DNA of 64,000 bases, taken from contig CANXME010001258.1 of NCBI GenBank assembly GCA_948144175.1, positions 3,085,001-3,149,000 of the forward strand. The letters are read 5' to 3'. Below the pieces are notes generated by a model. It had not been told where the DNA came from. It saw only the letters and a list, made by a program, of their open reading frames with translations, and ran no database searches. The DNA is from Closterium sp. NIES-65. Lineage: Eukaryota; Streptophyta; Zygnematophyceae; Desmidiales; Closteriaceae. The translations under genes and the position numbers were made by a program. Shown here piece by piece: positions 1 to 10,540 of this stretch. How positions within the stretch are numbered: the stretch's first letter is position 1; every line of letters begins with the position of its first letter.

Positions 1-250
1 TGTTGCGCTCCCTGTGCAGTACATCGGGCATGGGGCTCGTGCTTGGAGGACGGGGTCCAGTTGTCCTCACTGGGCACTCACATGCGTCTTGGGTTGACGA
101 CCTGGATACGTAGCGGTCGTCACAGGGTTACACTTTCAGCCTTGGATGCGGCTTTGTTTCTTGGAGGTCTACCCTCTCATTTTCTATTCTCAACTCCAGC
201 TGTGAGGCTGTGATCTACGCAAGAGCCATGGTTGCATAGGAGTTACAGTT
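1..250 (+). pseudogene. Ty1/copia RNase H fragment
   Basis: This is the tail of a copia reverse transcriptase/RNase H region. The translation keeps GMGLVLGGRGPVVLTGH, SQGYTFSLGCGFVSW and the SSCEA stretch of the RNase H domain. It has a frameshift near 110 and ends at a TAG where related copies have CAG (Gln), then runs directly into RLE sequence on the opposite strand. It is cut by the window edge. It is the same fragment as 6512-6750. Confidence 0.85.
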
Positions 251-1380
251 GTTCCGACCACATTAGCGCTGTGAAGAAGCTGCTCCTTTCCACCGAATTA
301 AAAGCGTTTTCTATGTCTAGTTGTAACGCCACTTTTGTTGGGTCGTCCCTTAGCAGCGCCCTGGTCGTGTGTATGATGCACTCTGCTCCCCCTGATACAG
401 ATACTCCGAATTGTACTGGCAAGAAGAATCGCCTGAGATGCCCCGAGAGTTCCCGGAGCGCTATCTTGGCTGTTACTCATAGGAATGCTTCTCCGATTGC
501 TATTGGGCGAATGCCACCGTCAGGTTTCTCTAGTGCTATTAGGCGCGAGGGTAATAATAGTTCGCGGACATGTTCTTGCTGCACTGTGTCAAGCAGACCG
601 TTCACTACCTCTGTCAGTAGCGTGAGCACTTCTCCGTTGGCTAAGGCCGGCTCACGAAAGTGCTCGAAATAGGCTCCGAAGGGCCCTGCTCCTACGCCAT
701 TAGGGCATTTCGCCAACACCTCGCGCACAATGTCTGTTGTAGTGGCGAGCGTGGATGTTGTCCACTTGGTTACCCACTCCGGTGTTTCCATTGTCGTGTC
801 CAGATGTTTGGCGCGTAGGGTTTCCAGGGTGTTGGGTGAAGGTTCTGCGAGAGGAGATGGCTATAACGCTGCAACCGCTTTTGCGAGACTTGCTTTTTGC
901 ACCAGACCCTTGTCCCTAACACGCAGTCCTTCAGGGTCCGGTTGGTGTCGTCTCAGTCTGGGGGTGTCCGGTACGGTCCTCGCCTGGTGATACAATGTTT
1001 CCCATGCCTCAGCGAGAAATTGTTTCAGTCTGGTTTCTAAACCAACCCATCGGTCTCTTGGCTCGGGGACGCTGTTGGCTCGGAGTGTTAGTCGTGGTAG
1101 GAAGATAAGAATCCGCCAAGCCCCCTCGCAGCCAGGCTTTGCTTTGAGCCGCAAGAGTGGGATGAATAGGCAGAGCGCATATGTGTCAACCACTTTCGGT
1201 GGTAACCGTCTCACCAGGAACGGTTGGTCGCTACATCTGAGGCATTCTACATCCCATGATTCCACCTGGCGCCAGATGGCGTCATCTTTTGCAATATCTT
1301 TAGGTGAGCGTGTGTGTTCCGCCTTAATATCTTCACCTGCAGCTTGTCCAACCGAAGCATTGGGAACTGGATTGGCGTTC
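1..1380. repeat. Direct duplication, copy A
   Basis: This block matches 6512-7891 at a constant offset of 6511 bases, with roughly ten substitutions seen by eye. It already contains the fusion of a copia RNase H fragment to an RLE retrotransposon fragment, so the fusion came before the duplication. The left end of the repeat lies at or beyond the window edge. One difference (C to T in a CpG, near 477) makes a CGA to TGA stop in the RLE frame of this copy only. Confidence 0.95.
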
Positions 1381-1885
1381 TGACGTGGTCTCCCTGATCT
1401 CGCCTGCGTGCCGTTTCGTGCGCTCTCCTAGGCCTCGCGTGTCTCTGGTGGTCCTCCACCCCTGGCTCGTCATCGAGGGAGATGTCCTTGGATTCCTCTT
1501 CCTCGGAGGCCATATAGGACTCCTCCCCCTCCTCGCTGTCAGTATGCGCTGGCCTATCGGTGGCTCTCCCTTCTGACATATCTGGTCTTTCATGCCTCTC
1601 CCGCCAGGTTCCAGATCTGACCTTTTCTCTCGCGTTCACCGCTGGCGCACCTCTGCGCCCTCGCCCGCGTGAAACACCGCGTCTCCTCCCTCATCCTCTC
1701 CTCGCCGCATTTGGCGGCGCCTGCTCTTGGCGCATCCGAGCTGGTGGAGCTTCTTCTCCCCCGTCGCCCCCTACCGCTGTCGCTTCGTTTGGTAGCGGGG
1801 CCCTTTCTGCTCCTACCACGACGGTTTCCGCCTCACGTTCCCCTGCCATTGATGGGCAAGCCCCGGAAGGCCCCTAAACCCTAAA
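251..1885 (-). pseudogene. RLE non-LTR retrotransposon, 5' half (broken)
   Basis: Read on the minus strand, this matches the N-terminal and early RT part of the full-length element at 14172-17354. Shared motifs include NGVGAGP, FEHFREPA, SRLIALEKP and RPIAIGE; the distal part, seen better in copy B, has DIENAFNS (RT motif A). The acidic N-terminus rich in E and S also corresponds. It is broken by a stop at about 478 and by several frameshifts. The 3' half, with the RT catalytic YADD and the endonuclease, is missing because the sequence switches to copia at about 250. Its 5' end abuts a CT microsatellite at 1886-1901, as the full-length copy does. Confidence 0.85.
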
Positions 1886-1901
1886 CTCTCTCTCTCTCTC
1901 T
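1872..1901. repeat. Two plant telomere-type units next to a (CT)n microsatellite
   Basis: Positions 1872-1885 are two exact CCCTAAA units, followed at 1886-1901 by (CT)8. The microsatellite lies between the 5' end of one RLE retrotransposon and the 3' end of another. The telomere-type units are on the 5' end side of the first. Two units are too few to call a former telomere. Confidence 0.9.
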
Positions 1902-3200
1902 AATGGTCCTTGTATTGATGTACAGTGAAGGTACGAACATGTAAAGGTGGTTTTACTAGTACTAGCATGCAAGGAAACTAAGCTAACCCACGAATCTAGA
2001 GCTCAATAATAGGCTCAAGAACAGCAAAACAATCCCCCAAATGAAGTTCCTGGCAAATCCCCCCCACAGGGGGATTTTCAGCCGCTGCTGCCTCACCCAA
2101 CTTGATCAGGAGTCCAACTGATTGGGCCCGCTGGAGGGCCACTGACCACCACTGCAGAAACGGGTGCAGAAATTTGGCGGCATAATAGGATTTTGAGTCG
2201 GCGTTGAAGTAGCGCCGATCCGCTGTGTCTGCAAGTAATTTCAGGAAAACGGGCACCTCTGCACACGGGCAGCCGTAGGTCTCTACGGCCAGTGGAAAGA
2301 AACCGACCGGCTCTTGTCGGTTTGCATGGTGTTTGATTTTCTTGTCAGCATGCTCCCTTGCCGCCCATCTTCGTCCTTTCTGTGCTTCCGGGTCCCTCAT
2401 GCTGATTGGGTCTGTGATCGTAACATCGCACACCCAAACCACCCCGCTGCTTCTGTCTGTCATCGTAAAATCGGCTGTTTGTTCCTCAATGGGGCAGTAT
2501 GCAGCTGACTCGCTGTGAACGATAAATCCCACATCCTGCGCCATGCTGATGCATGCATCTCTAAGCTCGTTATGAGTGTTGATGCGATGCTTCCCCGTGC
2601 CGCAGCAAAATAGGTGGTTAGGAAGTCGAGGGTCGGTGATGGCAGTGTGTCAGCACAGTCACAATTTTTGGGAGTTGAGAAAGGGAGGCCTAGGTGGAAA
2701 CGGACTGCGTTGACAAAGTGCACCGGCCCAATGCATCTCGACCCTGGAAATGGTATCGCCGAAAGCCAATCACCCGTGCCATATCCCGTGAGTGAAAACA
2801 TCCGCTGCGTATGTCTTGAGAGCGGATTCAAGTCCATTTTCCTAGTCGCCTCAACCTGCACCGCATAGCAACTGCCGTGAACCTTTAGAGCCAGCGCGTG
2901 CTGAAGTCGTATATCCGAGCGCTCTAGTCTCTCCTTCTCTAGCAGCTCACGCGCGTCACCTGGCAGGGCCATCTCGCATTCGGCAAGCCAGGTGTGAAGC
3001 GACGAGCTGTCGTCCCGGGGCAGGAGCATGTGCTGACCTGCTAGCGTGAGGGCGTTTCCTGGGTCTAGAGCGAAGGAGGAGAACAACAGCGCCGCCTGGG
3101 TGAAACTGGCTACGAATCCGTAGACTCTCTCGATAGTGGGGTCTGTGATGCCGACCCCACCTAGCGATGAAGGCAGCGACGCTTGTGCCCAGTGCGGGGA
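1902..3200 (-). pseudogene. RLE non-LTR retrotransposon, 3' half (5' truncated)
   Basis: The minus strand encodes the C-terminal half of the same family as 14172-17354. It contains LPSSLGGVGITDP, LTGYGTGDWLSAIP, STPKNCDCAD and EQTADFTMTDRSSG, ending close to LGDCFAVLEP. The cysteine-histidine cluster and RLE-like ADF/CDVTI residues are present. A frameshift near 2640 interrupts the histidine-rich part. The element is 5' truncated at about 3200, as expected for incomplete target-primed reverse transcription. Its 3' terminus, just before AATGGTCCTTGTATTGAT on the plus strand, abuts (CT)n exactly as in the full-length copy at 14061. Confidence 0.88.
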
Positions 3201-3988
3201 TAACTACTACAATGGGAACTAGACTACGGGCTAGGCATGGATTCTTGTGCGATCTTTGCGTTCTCTGTTCCTTAGTCGTTTCTTAGTGCACACACTGCTT
3301 GCTAGTCCACGGGGCAATTTGGCAAGAGTTTCACTAAGAAAAGTTCAGAACAAAAAATATGGTACAATAAGGTTGGCAAGACAAGACTACATTAGAGCTA
3401 GCATTCAGATCGGTAGACTGCCAGCACAACATGGTCGACTGCGTTCCAGCAGTGCAAAGTCGACGGCGTGCCAACGCTACAGGTCGCCGGCGTGCCAGCG
3501 TTGCTCCCGCAGTACAGCATTGCACCAGCTTTGTAGGTGCTCGCAGATGATTGCCATGCTGTGCCTCGTCACTTGCACAGCGCATACATCAAGTTGTTCT
3601 CGTGCTGACGACTGCACCTGATCCGCCACGTTGACCTCGGGATACCACCACCGAGGTCGGTCTCGCCAACATTGCCTGGGCGACCGCGGTGTTTAACAGT
3701 CGTCGCCACCGTGGTTTTTGAAGACTCGGTTTTAGCGGTCGAAAAACTTTGGCGTGTAAACGAGCTCTGATTGCCAAGTGTGAGGATCTAGGATCGAGCT
3801 CATGAAAGAGAGTTGTAATTCAATGATCCACCTGGGTACAATACGAGGCTATATATAGTCTCGACACAAGGCCAGTTACCCAGGTGTTATGCGAATATTA
3901 TGAGGGTCGCGAAGCGTCCAGAACAAAACCTTCCTGAACTTTGTAGAAAGCAATTCTATGGAAACCAAATAGGCTTGAGTTTGATACA
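3201..3988. other. No recognisable gene; degenerate internal sequence
   Basis: I see no conserved coding signal. The stretch 3415-3520 has loose direct repeats around GCCAGC and GTCGAC words. A TATA-like GGCTATATATAG lies near 3847. It sits inside the minus-strand LTR and primer site at 3978-4114, so it is probably decayed interior of an LTR element. Confidence 0.4.
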
Positions 3989-4114
3989 TGTAACTGAGAA
4001 AAGTAGAACGAGAATGAATGACTATGGAATGAAAGTGATACAAATATGCAACCCTAGAAATGTGTACCCCATATGGGCTACCCCACTAAAGCCTAGACAA
4101 CATTATAATTTGAC
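3989..4114 (-). repeat. Copia-type LTR with primer-binding site
   Basis: This is a 126-bp segment that on the minus strand runs from TGTCAAATTATAATG to CAGTTACA. It holds the core shared by all the copia LTRs here (TAGTGGGGTAGCCCATATGG). Immediately after it on the minus strand is TGTATCAAACTC, a decayed primer site like TGGTATCAAAGC, so this is a 5' LTR pointing left. No target duplication was found. Confidence 0.7.
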
Positions 4115-4250
4115 AGTAACCTGGTTCGGTGTTGTAGCTATAATAAAATATAGGAATGCACCTAACTTAGGAAATCAAGCATAACTATGCATGATAAAAG
4201 AAACCCAAGCTAGTAATAGCATAATTAAGTCCAGGCAAGCTAGCATAAGC

Positions 4251-6750
4251 CGTCGTACTCTCACAACCAGGTTCTTAGTCTCCTGTCTTCTACTGGCCTT
4301 ACTCCTCCCTTATTGTGTCCACCACCTGACCAGTCGCAGCCCTAGTTACAGCCAGACTTCTTGCTGCCTGCTCCTTCTCCTTACACTGAGTGGACACACT
4401 CTCTTGCAGAGCGTCGTGAGCCTGTGTCTCGTCCTACCTCGCCTGTCCGCGCTGTTCGCACTGGTCGTCGTGTTCCTCGTCCGCGTCCTCCTCCCGTCCC
4501 CGGCACTCACACGGTGGCACTTCGTCCTTCCTCTGTTCCACAACGTGTCCCCCTTCCGTCTCCTCTTGCGTCCTCACTTCCATACGTTCCTGACCTTGAG
4601 TCTGACCATGCTCGTGCTACTAGTCCCACTGTAACGTGTGTTTTCGCCACTCTTGTCACTGACCCAACATTTGAATCTGCTGCTGCGTCTGCCTTAGTCA
4701 CTGAGCTTGTTGACTCTGCTGCTGCGTGTCGTCTTGACTACGTCGCGAGTCTTGTCACTGAGTCTGAGTCTGCCTGTCCTCTGTCCGTCGGAGGTGAGTG
4801 TTCCTTTAGCATGGACGAGAACAGGCAGTTTGAGCTCGAGTATCTTGCGGCTGCTGTACTTCATCTCGCTACCATGCTGCAACCCCTGAGGGAGACCCGG
4901 ATGCACCAGACATCCCGACCTTGCGCTCTTACGCAGAGGCGATCACGGGTCCTTACTCCTCTTTGTGGCAGACAGCTAGGGACGCCGGGTTCTCCGCCTG
5001 TCGATGGCATGAGGATTTTCAGGGTAAAGCAGCATATGGCCTGCCGCCGCGTCCGCGTCCTCCTCCTGTCCCCGTCACGCACCATATGGCACTTCGTCCT
5101 TCCTCTGTTCCACAGCATATCCCCTTGCCGTCTCATCCTGCGTCCTCTCTTGTTGATGGACCGGACCCTGAGTCTGACCTCCTTCGTGCTACTAGTCCTA
5201 CTATCACGCGTCTTCTGGCCACTGTTGTCACTTACCCTTCGTTTGAGTTCACTGCTGCGTTTGCCCAAATTGCTGAGCTTGTTGTCTTTGTTGCCGCCTG
5301 TCGTCTCGATTGCGCCGCTAGTCTTGTTGCTAAGTCTGAGTCTGAGTGTCCTCCGTCCGTCGAGGGTGAGAGTGCCCTTGGCTCAGATGTCTTTGAGGAC
5401 AGCCAGGAGGACTTTGAGTATTTTGCAGCTATTGTATCTCATCTCGTGTCCATGCTGATTGCACCTGAGGGAGGCCCGGATGCACCAGACATCCCGACCC
5501 CGCGCTCTTACGCAGAGGCAATTATGGGTCCCTTCTTCTCCCAGTGGCAGACAGCCATGGACGTAGAGATGGCATCTTGGAAGTCCATAGGCACGTTCGT
5601 CGACGCAGTTCCCCCTCCTGGGGTGAACATATTCGATGGCATGTGGATTTTCAGGGTGAAGCGGCCGCCGTGTTCTCCGCCTGTCTTTAAGGCGCGTTAC
5701 GTTGCACGAGGCTTCAGTCAGCGACAGGGAGTTGACTTCTTCCAGACCTTCTCCCCTACCCCGAGGATGACCACTCTTTGGGTGCTGCTACACGTTGCCG
5801 CTCAGCGTGACTACGAGCTTCACTCTCTTGACTTCAACACAACTTTCTTACAGGGCAGCCTGCACGAGGAGATCTGGCTGCACCGCCCTCCTGACTTCAC
5901 TCGGTTGTATCCTGAGGCTACGCAGTGGAGCCTCAGACGGCCTGTCTACGGTCTCCGCCAGGCACCTTGTGAGTGGCACGATACACTGAGGACGACACTT
6001 GCGGCCCTTGGGTTTCCTCCTTCGACTGCTGGCACGTCGCTGTTTCTGCGCACTAACACTTCGCTGCCGCCGTTCTACATCTTCGTGTACATCGACGACT
6101 TGGTTTTTGCCACTGCTGACACTGAGGCACTCGCCCTTGTGAAGTCGGAATTGGAGAAGAGACACACCTCCACAGACGTGGATGAACTGCGCAGCTATCT
6201 TGGCTTGCATATCACACGGGACAGAGCACAACGCACCATCACCCTGACTTACATGGTGCACGAGGTCCTTCAGCGCTTCGGCTTCCGGTACTCCTCGCCA
6301 TAGTCCACTTGTCTGCCTACCGGTCACTTGCTCTCAGCTCCACCTTTGGACGTGTCCGTAGAGTGGAGTGGTCTGTATCCAGAGCTTGTGGGCTGCCTCA
6401 TGTATTTGATTACCTACACTCAACCCGAACTTGCGTACCCTCTTAGCATCCTTGCACCCTACGTTGCGCCCGGGAGACACCGACCAGAGCATTGGGAGGC
6501 CGCTAAGAGGGTGTTGCGCTCCCTGTGCAGTACATCGGGCATGGGGCTCGTGCTTGGAGGACGGGGTCCAGTTGTCCTCACTGGGCACTCACATGCGTCT
6601 TGGGTTGACGACCTGGATACGTAGCGGTCGTCACAGGGTTACACTTTCAGCCTTGGATGCGGCTTTGTTTCTTGGAGGTCTACCCTCTCATTTTCTATTC
6701 TCAACTCCAGCTGTGAGGCTGTGATCTACGCAAGAGCCATGGTTGCATAG
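4251..6750 (+). pseudogene. Ty1/copia pol fragment (linker, RT, RNase H)
   Basis: This is copia pol lacking gag, protease and integrase. The proline-rich linker before RT occurs twice: the segment at about 4380-4980 and the one at about 5050-5560 are diverged versions of the same region. RT follows from 5560 (MWIFRVK, ARGFSQRQGVDFFQTFSP, YIDDLVFAT in place of the usual YVDD). The main frame stops at 6301 with TAG where relatives have CAG. RNase H continues to 6750 with a frameshift near 6620 and another CAG to TAG at 6748. The 3' end is missing; the sequence switches to an RLE fragment. Confidence 0.9.
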
Positions 6751-7891
6751 GAGTTACAGTTGTTCCGACCACATTAGCGCTGTGAAGAAGCTGCTCCTTT
6801 CCACCGAATTAAAAGCGTTTTCTATGTCTAGTTGTAACGCCACTTTTGTTGGGTCGTCCCTTAGCAGCGCCCTAGTCGTGTGTATGATGCACTCTGCTCC
6901 CCCTGATACAGATACTCCGAATTGTACTGGCAAGAAGAATTGCCTGAGATGCCCCGAGAGTTCCCGGAGCGCTATCTTGGCTGTTACTCGTAGGAATGCT
7001 TCTCCGATTGCTATTGGGCGAATGCCACCGTCAGGTTTCTCTAGTGCTATTAGGCGCGAGGGTAATAATAGTTCGCGGACATGTTCTGGCTGCACTGTGT
7101 CAAGCAGACCGTTCACTACCTCTGTCAGTAGCGTGAGCACTTCTCCGTTGGCTAAGGCCGGCTCACGAAAGTGCTCGAAATAGGCTCCGAAGGGCCCTGC
7201 TCCTACGCCATTAGGGCATTTCGCCAACACCTCGCGCACAATGTCTGTTGTAGTGGCGAGCGTGGATGTTGTCCACTTGGTTACCCACTCCGGTGTTTCC
7301 ATTGTCGTGTCCAGATGTTTGGCGCGTAGGGTTTCCAGGGTGTTGGGTGAAGGTTCTGCGAGAGGAGATGGCTATAACGCTGCAACCGCTTTTGCGAGAC
7401 TTGCTTTTTGCACCAGACCCTTGTCCCTAACACGCAGTCCTTCAGGGTCCGGTTGGTGTCGTCTCAGTCTGGGGGTGTCCGGTACGGTCCTCGCCTGGTG
7501 ATACAATGTTTCCCATGCCTCAGCGAGAAATTGTTTCAGTCTGGTTTCTAAACCAACCCATCGGTCTCTTGGCTCGGGGACGCTGTTGGCTCGGAGTGTT
7601 AGTCGTGGTAGGAAGATAAGAATCCGCCAAGCCCCCTCGCAGTCAGGCTTTGCTTTGAGCCGCAAGAGTGGGATGAATAGGCAGAGCGCATATGTGTCAA
7701 CCACTTTCGGTGGTAACCGTCTCACCAGGAACGGTTGGTCGCTACATCTGAGGCATTCTACATCCCATGATTCCACCTGGCGCCAGATGGCGTCATCATT
7801 TGCAATATCTTCAAGTGAGCGTGTGTGTTCCGCCTTAATATCTTCACCTGCAGCTTGTCCAACCGGAGCATTGGGAACTGGATTGGCGTTT
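6512..7891. repeat. Direct duplication, copy B
   Basis: This is the second copy of 1-1380. The match ends at GGATTGGCGTT; after that this copy continues with unrelated DNA, whereas copy A goes on into more RLE sequence. Copy B keeps the RT frame open from 7302 to 6754. Confidence 0.95.
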
Positions 7892-7902
7892 GTCAAGGGC
7901 AT
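6751..7902 (-). pseudogene. RLE non-LTR retrotransposon, central fragment
   Basis: Two overlapping minus-strand frames (7902-7372 and 7302-6754) match the region before and within the RT domain of 14172-17354. Motifs are FLVRRLPPKVV, LIFLPRLTLR, NGVGAGPFG, RPIAIGEAFL and LDIENAFNS. The fragment lacks both the original 5' end (cut at about 7892) and everything after RT motif A, because it joins copia RNase H sequence at about 6750. With no 3' terminus it is not a simple insertion product; recombination or deletion is more likely. Confidence 0.85.
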
Positions 7903-8324
7903 TTTCCACGAGCGGTTTCACGGTCACAGGCACGTGTCACAGAAAAAGGAGCTGATGTTCGTACTAGCGTGAGGTCTTAGCGTGAGGTACTTGTACGGGG
8001 TACTCCGGGAGGTACTAGCGGTAGCATTAGTACTAGTGTTAACACGAGGTACTAGTGTGATGGTAATAGCATGAGTGGAAAAAACTGGTTTCTGGTTCCT
8101 GGGTTGGATTGGGTTAGGGCGGGTCCTGGGTTCCTGGTTTCTTGTTCCTGGGTAAAAGTATGGCCCGCCCTTATCGAGGTGGTTTCACATGTGTGAGCTG
8201 AGCACGTAAAATTCAGCTGACTCAACTGATGAACCACATTTCATGTGCAGTTTGCGTCAGTTCCAGAAAACGAGACGAAAGTGAAAAACAAAATGCACAT
8301 TCCCCATATTAGTAGAGTCGTAAA
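7903..8324. other. Non-coding, short degenerate direct repeats
   Basis: Positions 7960-8075 carry loose repeats of words such as TACTAGYGTGAGGTA, and 8085-8155 repeats GGTTYCTGGTTCCTGGGT. I see no gene. Confidence 0.5.
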
Positions 8325-8799
8325 CATGGCTCTCGTTATTAGACCAATTTGGTCTGATGGTCTGAATTTCAGACCTTAATTTTTTCTTTCATATAATTTT
8401 CAAGACAGTACTTTATATTTCGTCTAATCCATAAGACAAATGATTTTAGTTCGTGTGGTCTTCAGAGCATGTGTTATACTTCGTCCGAAATTTCATATAG
8501 CGAGTTTCGTTTCATCTGATACTGACAATTCTGCCCACGTAGCCATAGGTTGTCAATTCTGGCAGGCACCTTTGGTTGCTGTAATTGCACATGTACTAAT
8601 TCACGTCGCCTCACCAACCGAATTTCGTAGTTTACTGTACCAGCACATAGCCCGCCTCGCTTCTACCAGCCCAACCAGGTCCCCTTCGCCTCTACCAGCC
8701 CAGCCAAGCCACCCCCCCCTCACCCCCTCCTCGCGTCCTCCAGCCTAGCGCTACCGTAAGTCCCCGTCGCCTCTACCAGCCTAGCCGCCCTACCAACTC

Positions 8800-9174
8800 T
8801 GTCAGTAGAGCTGCACTGTGAGATCCCCGAATGATCCTAGGGGGGTTACAGGCATGTTAGCCTGGGGGGTTATGGAAGTACTGGCCTGCTACTGAAACAA
8901 GCCATTTTATCTCAATGGTCTACTTGTTGGGATTCTGACATGGTATCAAAGTGGTCTCGGGTTCGAATCCCGGTGTATGCACCTGCAGGTTGTTGCCGCT
9001 GTACTCAGTCCTGAGCCTCCCTGAATGGGGGGGTGTCAGTAGAGCTGCACTGTGAGATCCCCGAATGATCCTAGGGAGGTTACAAGCATGTTAGCCTGGG
9101 CGGTTATAGGCGCACTGACCCACAACCGAAACAAACCCTTTTATCCCAATGGTCCAGTGGTTGGGATTCTGACA
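8800..9174 (+). mobile_element. TRIM (miniature LTR retrotransposon), complete
   Basis: Two 141-bp LTRs (8800-8940 and 9034-9174), each TGTCAGTAGAGC to ATTCTGACA, enclose only 93 bp. The insertion is flanked by AACTC at 8795-8799 and 9175-9179. The interior starts with the primer site TGGTATCAAAG, complementary to the 3' end of initiator-Met tRNA, and ends with the polypurine run GAATGGGGGGGTG. It has no coding capacity, so an autonomous LTR element must supply the proteins. The LTRs differ at a fair number of positions, so it is not recent. A related copy lies at 46322-46599. Confidence 0.95.
8915..8970 (+). promoter_or_regulatory. tRNA-like A and B boxes across the LTR/primer-site boundary
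   Basis: The end of the LTR carries an A-box-like TGGTCTACTTG (8918-8928; better as TGGTCCAGTGG in the second LTR near 9151). An exact B box GGTTCGAATCC lies in the interior at 8960-8970, with a tRNA-like spacing of about 44 bases. The B box sits in a CGGG-TTCGAAT-CCCG stem-loop like a T arm, and the LTR end resembles a tRNA-Glu D arm. This suggests an internal RNA polymerase III promoter. It is inferred from sequence only. Confidence 0.55.
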
Positions 9175-9308
9175 AACTCCTCCTGTCTGGCACTTCCCCC
9201 AACTCCCTTGCACTGTCGCACATCTTCCAACACAGTCCCCTACCTCCCCAACTCTACCTTTCCCAGCCCAACCCTTCCCCCACATTGCTCGCCCTTGTGC
9301 ATGTTGCA

Positions 9309-9432
9309 TGTTGTGTAGGCTGTAGTGGGGTAGCCCATATGGGGTACAACCTAATTAGGGTTTGCTACTTGTACTCCTGCGTGCTGTTAGTTCACCATTC
9401 TCGCTTTCACATTTTGACATGGAATCAAAGCA
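9309..9432 (+). repeat. 5' LTR and primer site of copia Y
   Basis: The sequence holds the shared LTR core GTAGTGGGGTAGCCCATATG and ends CACATTTTGACA at 9419. It is followed by TGGAATCAAAGCAG, matching initiator-Met tRNA primer sites. The exact start is unclear because the first bases differ from other LTRs in the window. Confidence 0.7.
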
Positions 9433-9589
9433 GTTCCTTTCTTAGGACCGTTTTTAGGGCCCACCGAATCGCGCTATCCCACACGTCGCGCCGCCCTACT
9501 CGTGTCGCGCTGCCTTGCCCTGCCCTGCGTTGCGCTGCCCCGCGTACGCCCTGCCCTGCGCCCTGACCTACCCGCGCGCCGCTTGCCGT

Positions 9590-10480
9590 CATGCGCCCTG
9601 CCCTGCCCGCGCGCCACTTGCCGCCGCGCGCCCTGCCCTACCCTCGCGCCGCTCGATGCCGCGCGCCCTGCTCTGCCCGCGCGCTGCTCGTCGCCGCGCG
9701 GCCTGCCTTGCCTGCGCACGGCCCAACGCCGCGTCGCCCTGCCCGCGCACCGCTCGCCGTCGCGCGCCCTGCCCGGCCCGCACGACGCTTGCCGCCGCTC
9801 GTCCTGCCCTACCCGCGCGCTGCCTGCCACCGCGTCGCCCTGCCTGCGCACCCCTCGCCGTCGCGCGCCCTGCCCGGACCGCACGTCGCTTGCCGCCGCG
9901 CGCCCTGCCCTACCCGCGCGCCGCCTGCCACCGCGTCGCCCTGCCCGCGCGCCGCTCGCTGCCTCGCGCCCTGCCCACCCCGCGCGCCGCTCGCTGTCGC
10001 ACGCCCTGCCCGGCCCGCGCGCCACTCGTCGCCGCACGCCCTGCCCTACCCGCACGCAGCTCGCCGCCGCGCGCCCTACCTTGCCCGCGCGCAGTTCGCT
10101 GGTGCGCGCCCTGCCCTGCCCATGCGCAGCTCACCGCCGCGCGCCATTCCCTGCCCGTGCGCAGCTCACTGCCGCGCGCCCTGCCCTGCCCACGCGCAGC
10201 TCGCCGCCGCGCGCCCTGCCCTGCCCGCGCGCCGCTCGTTGCCACGCGCCCTACCCTGGCCGCGCGCAGCTCGCCGCCGCGCTGCAGCCCTGCCCGCGCG
10301 TCACTTACAGCCGCGCGCCCTGCCCTGCCTCAGCGCCGCTCACTGCCCAGCCGCCATGCCCGCGCGCCGCTCGCCGCCGCGCGCCCTGCCCTGCCCGCGC
10401 GCCGCTCAACGCTGCACTGCCACCCTGCACGCGCGTCGCTCGCTGCCGCGCTGCCCTCCTTTGCCCGCGTGCCGCTCGCC
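9590..10480 (+). repeat. GC-rich minisatellite, about 35 bp per unit
   Basis: The tandem unit is of the type GCCCTGCCCTGCCCGCGCGC followed by about 15 bp of CGCTCGCCGCCGCGC, with many substitutions. Because 35 is not a multiple of 3, all three plus-strand frames stay open and read as Ala/Arg/Pro-rich repeats. These are not genes. It occupies the leader between primer site and gag of copia Y. Confidence 0.9.
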
Positions 10481-10540
10481 GCCGCGCCGCCTCGCCCTTC
10501 CATGCGCCGCCCCGACCTACCCTCGTGCCCGCTATGGCGT

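Noticed and set aside
8941-8985. A real tRNA gene or a SINE
   Set aside because: The B box lies between two LTR copies with target duplicates, and no full cloverleaf with an acceptor stem can be drawn; it belongs to a TRIM.
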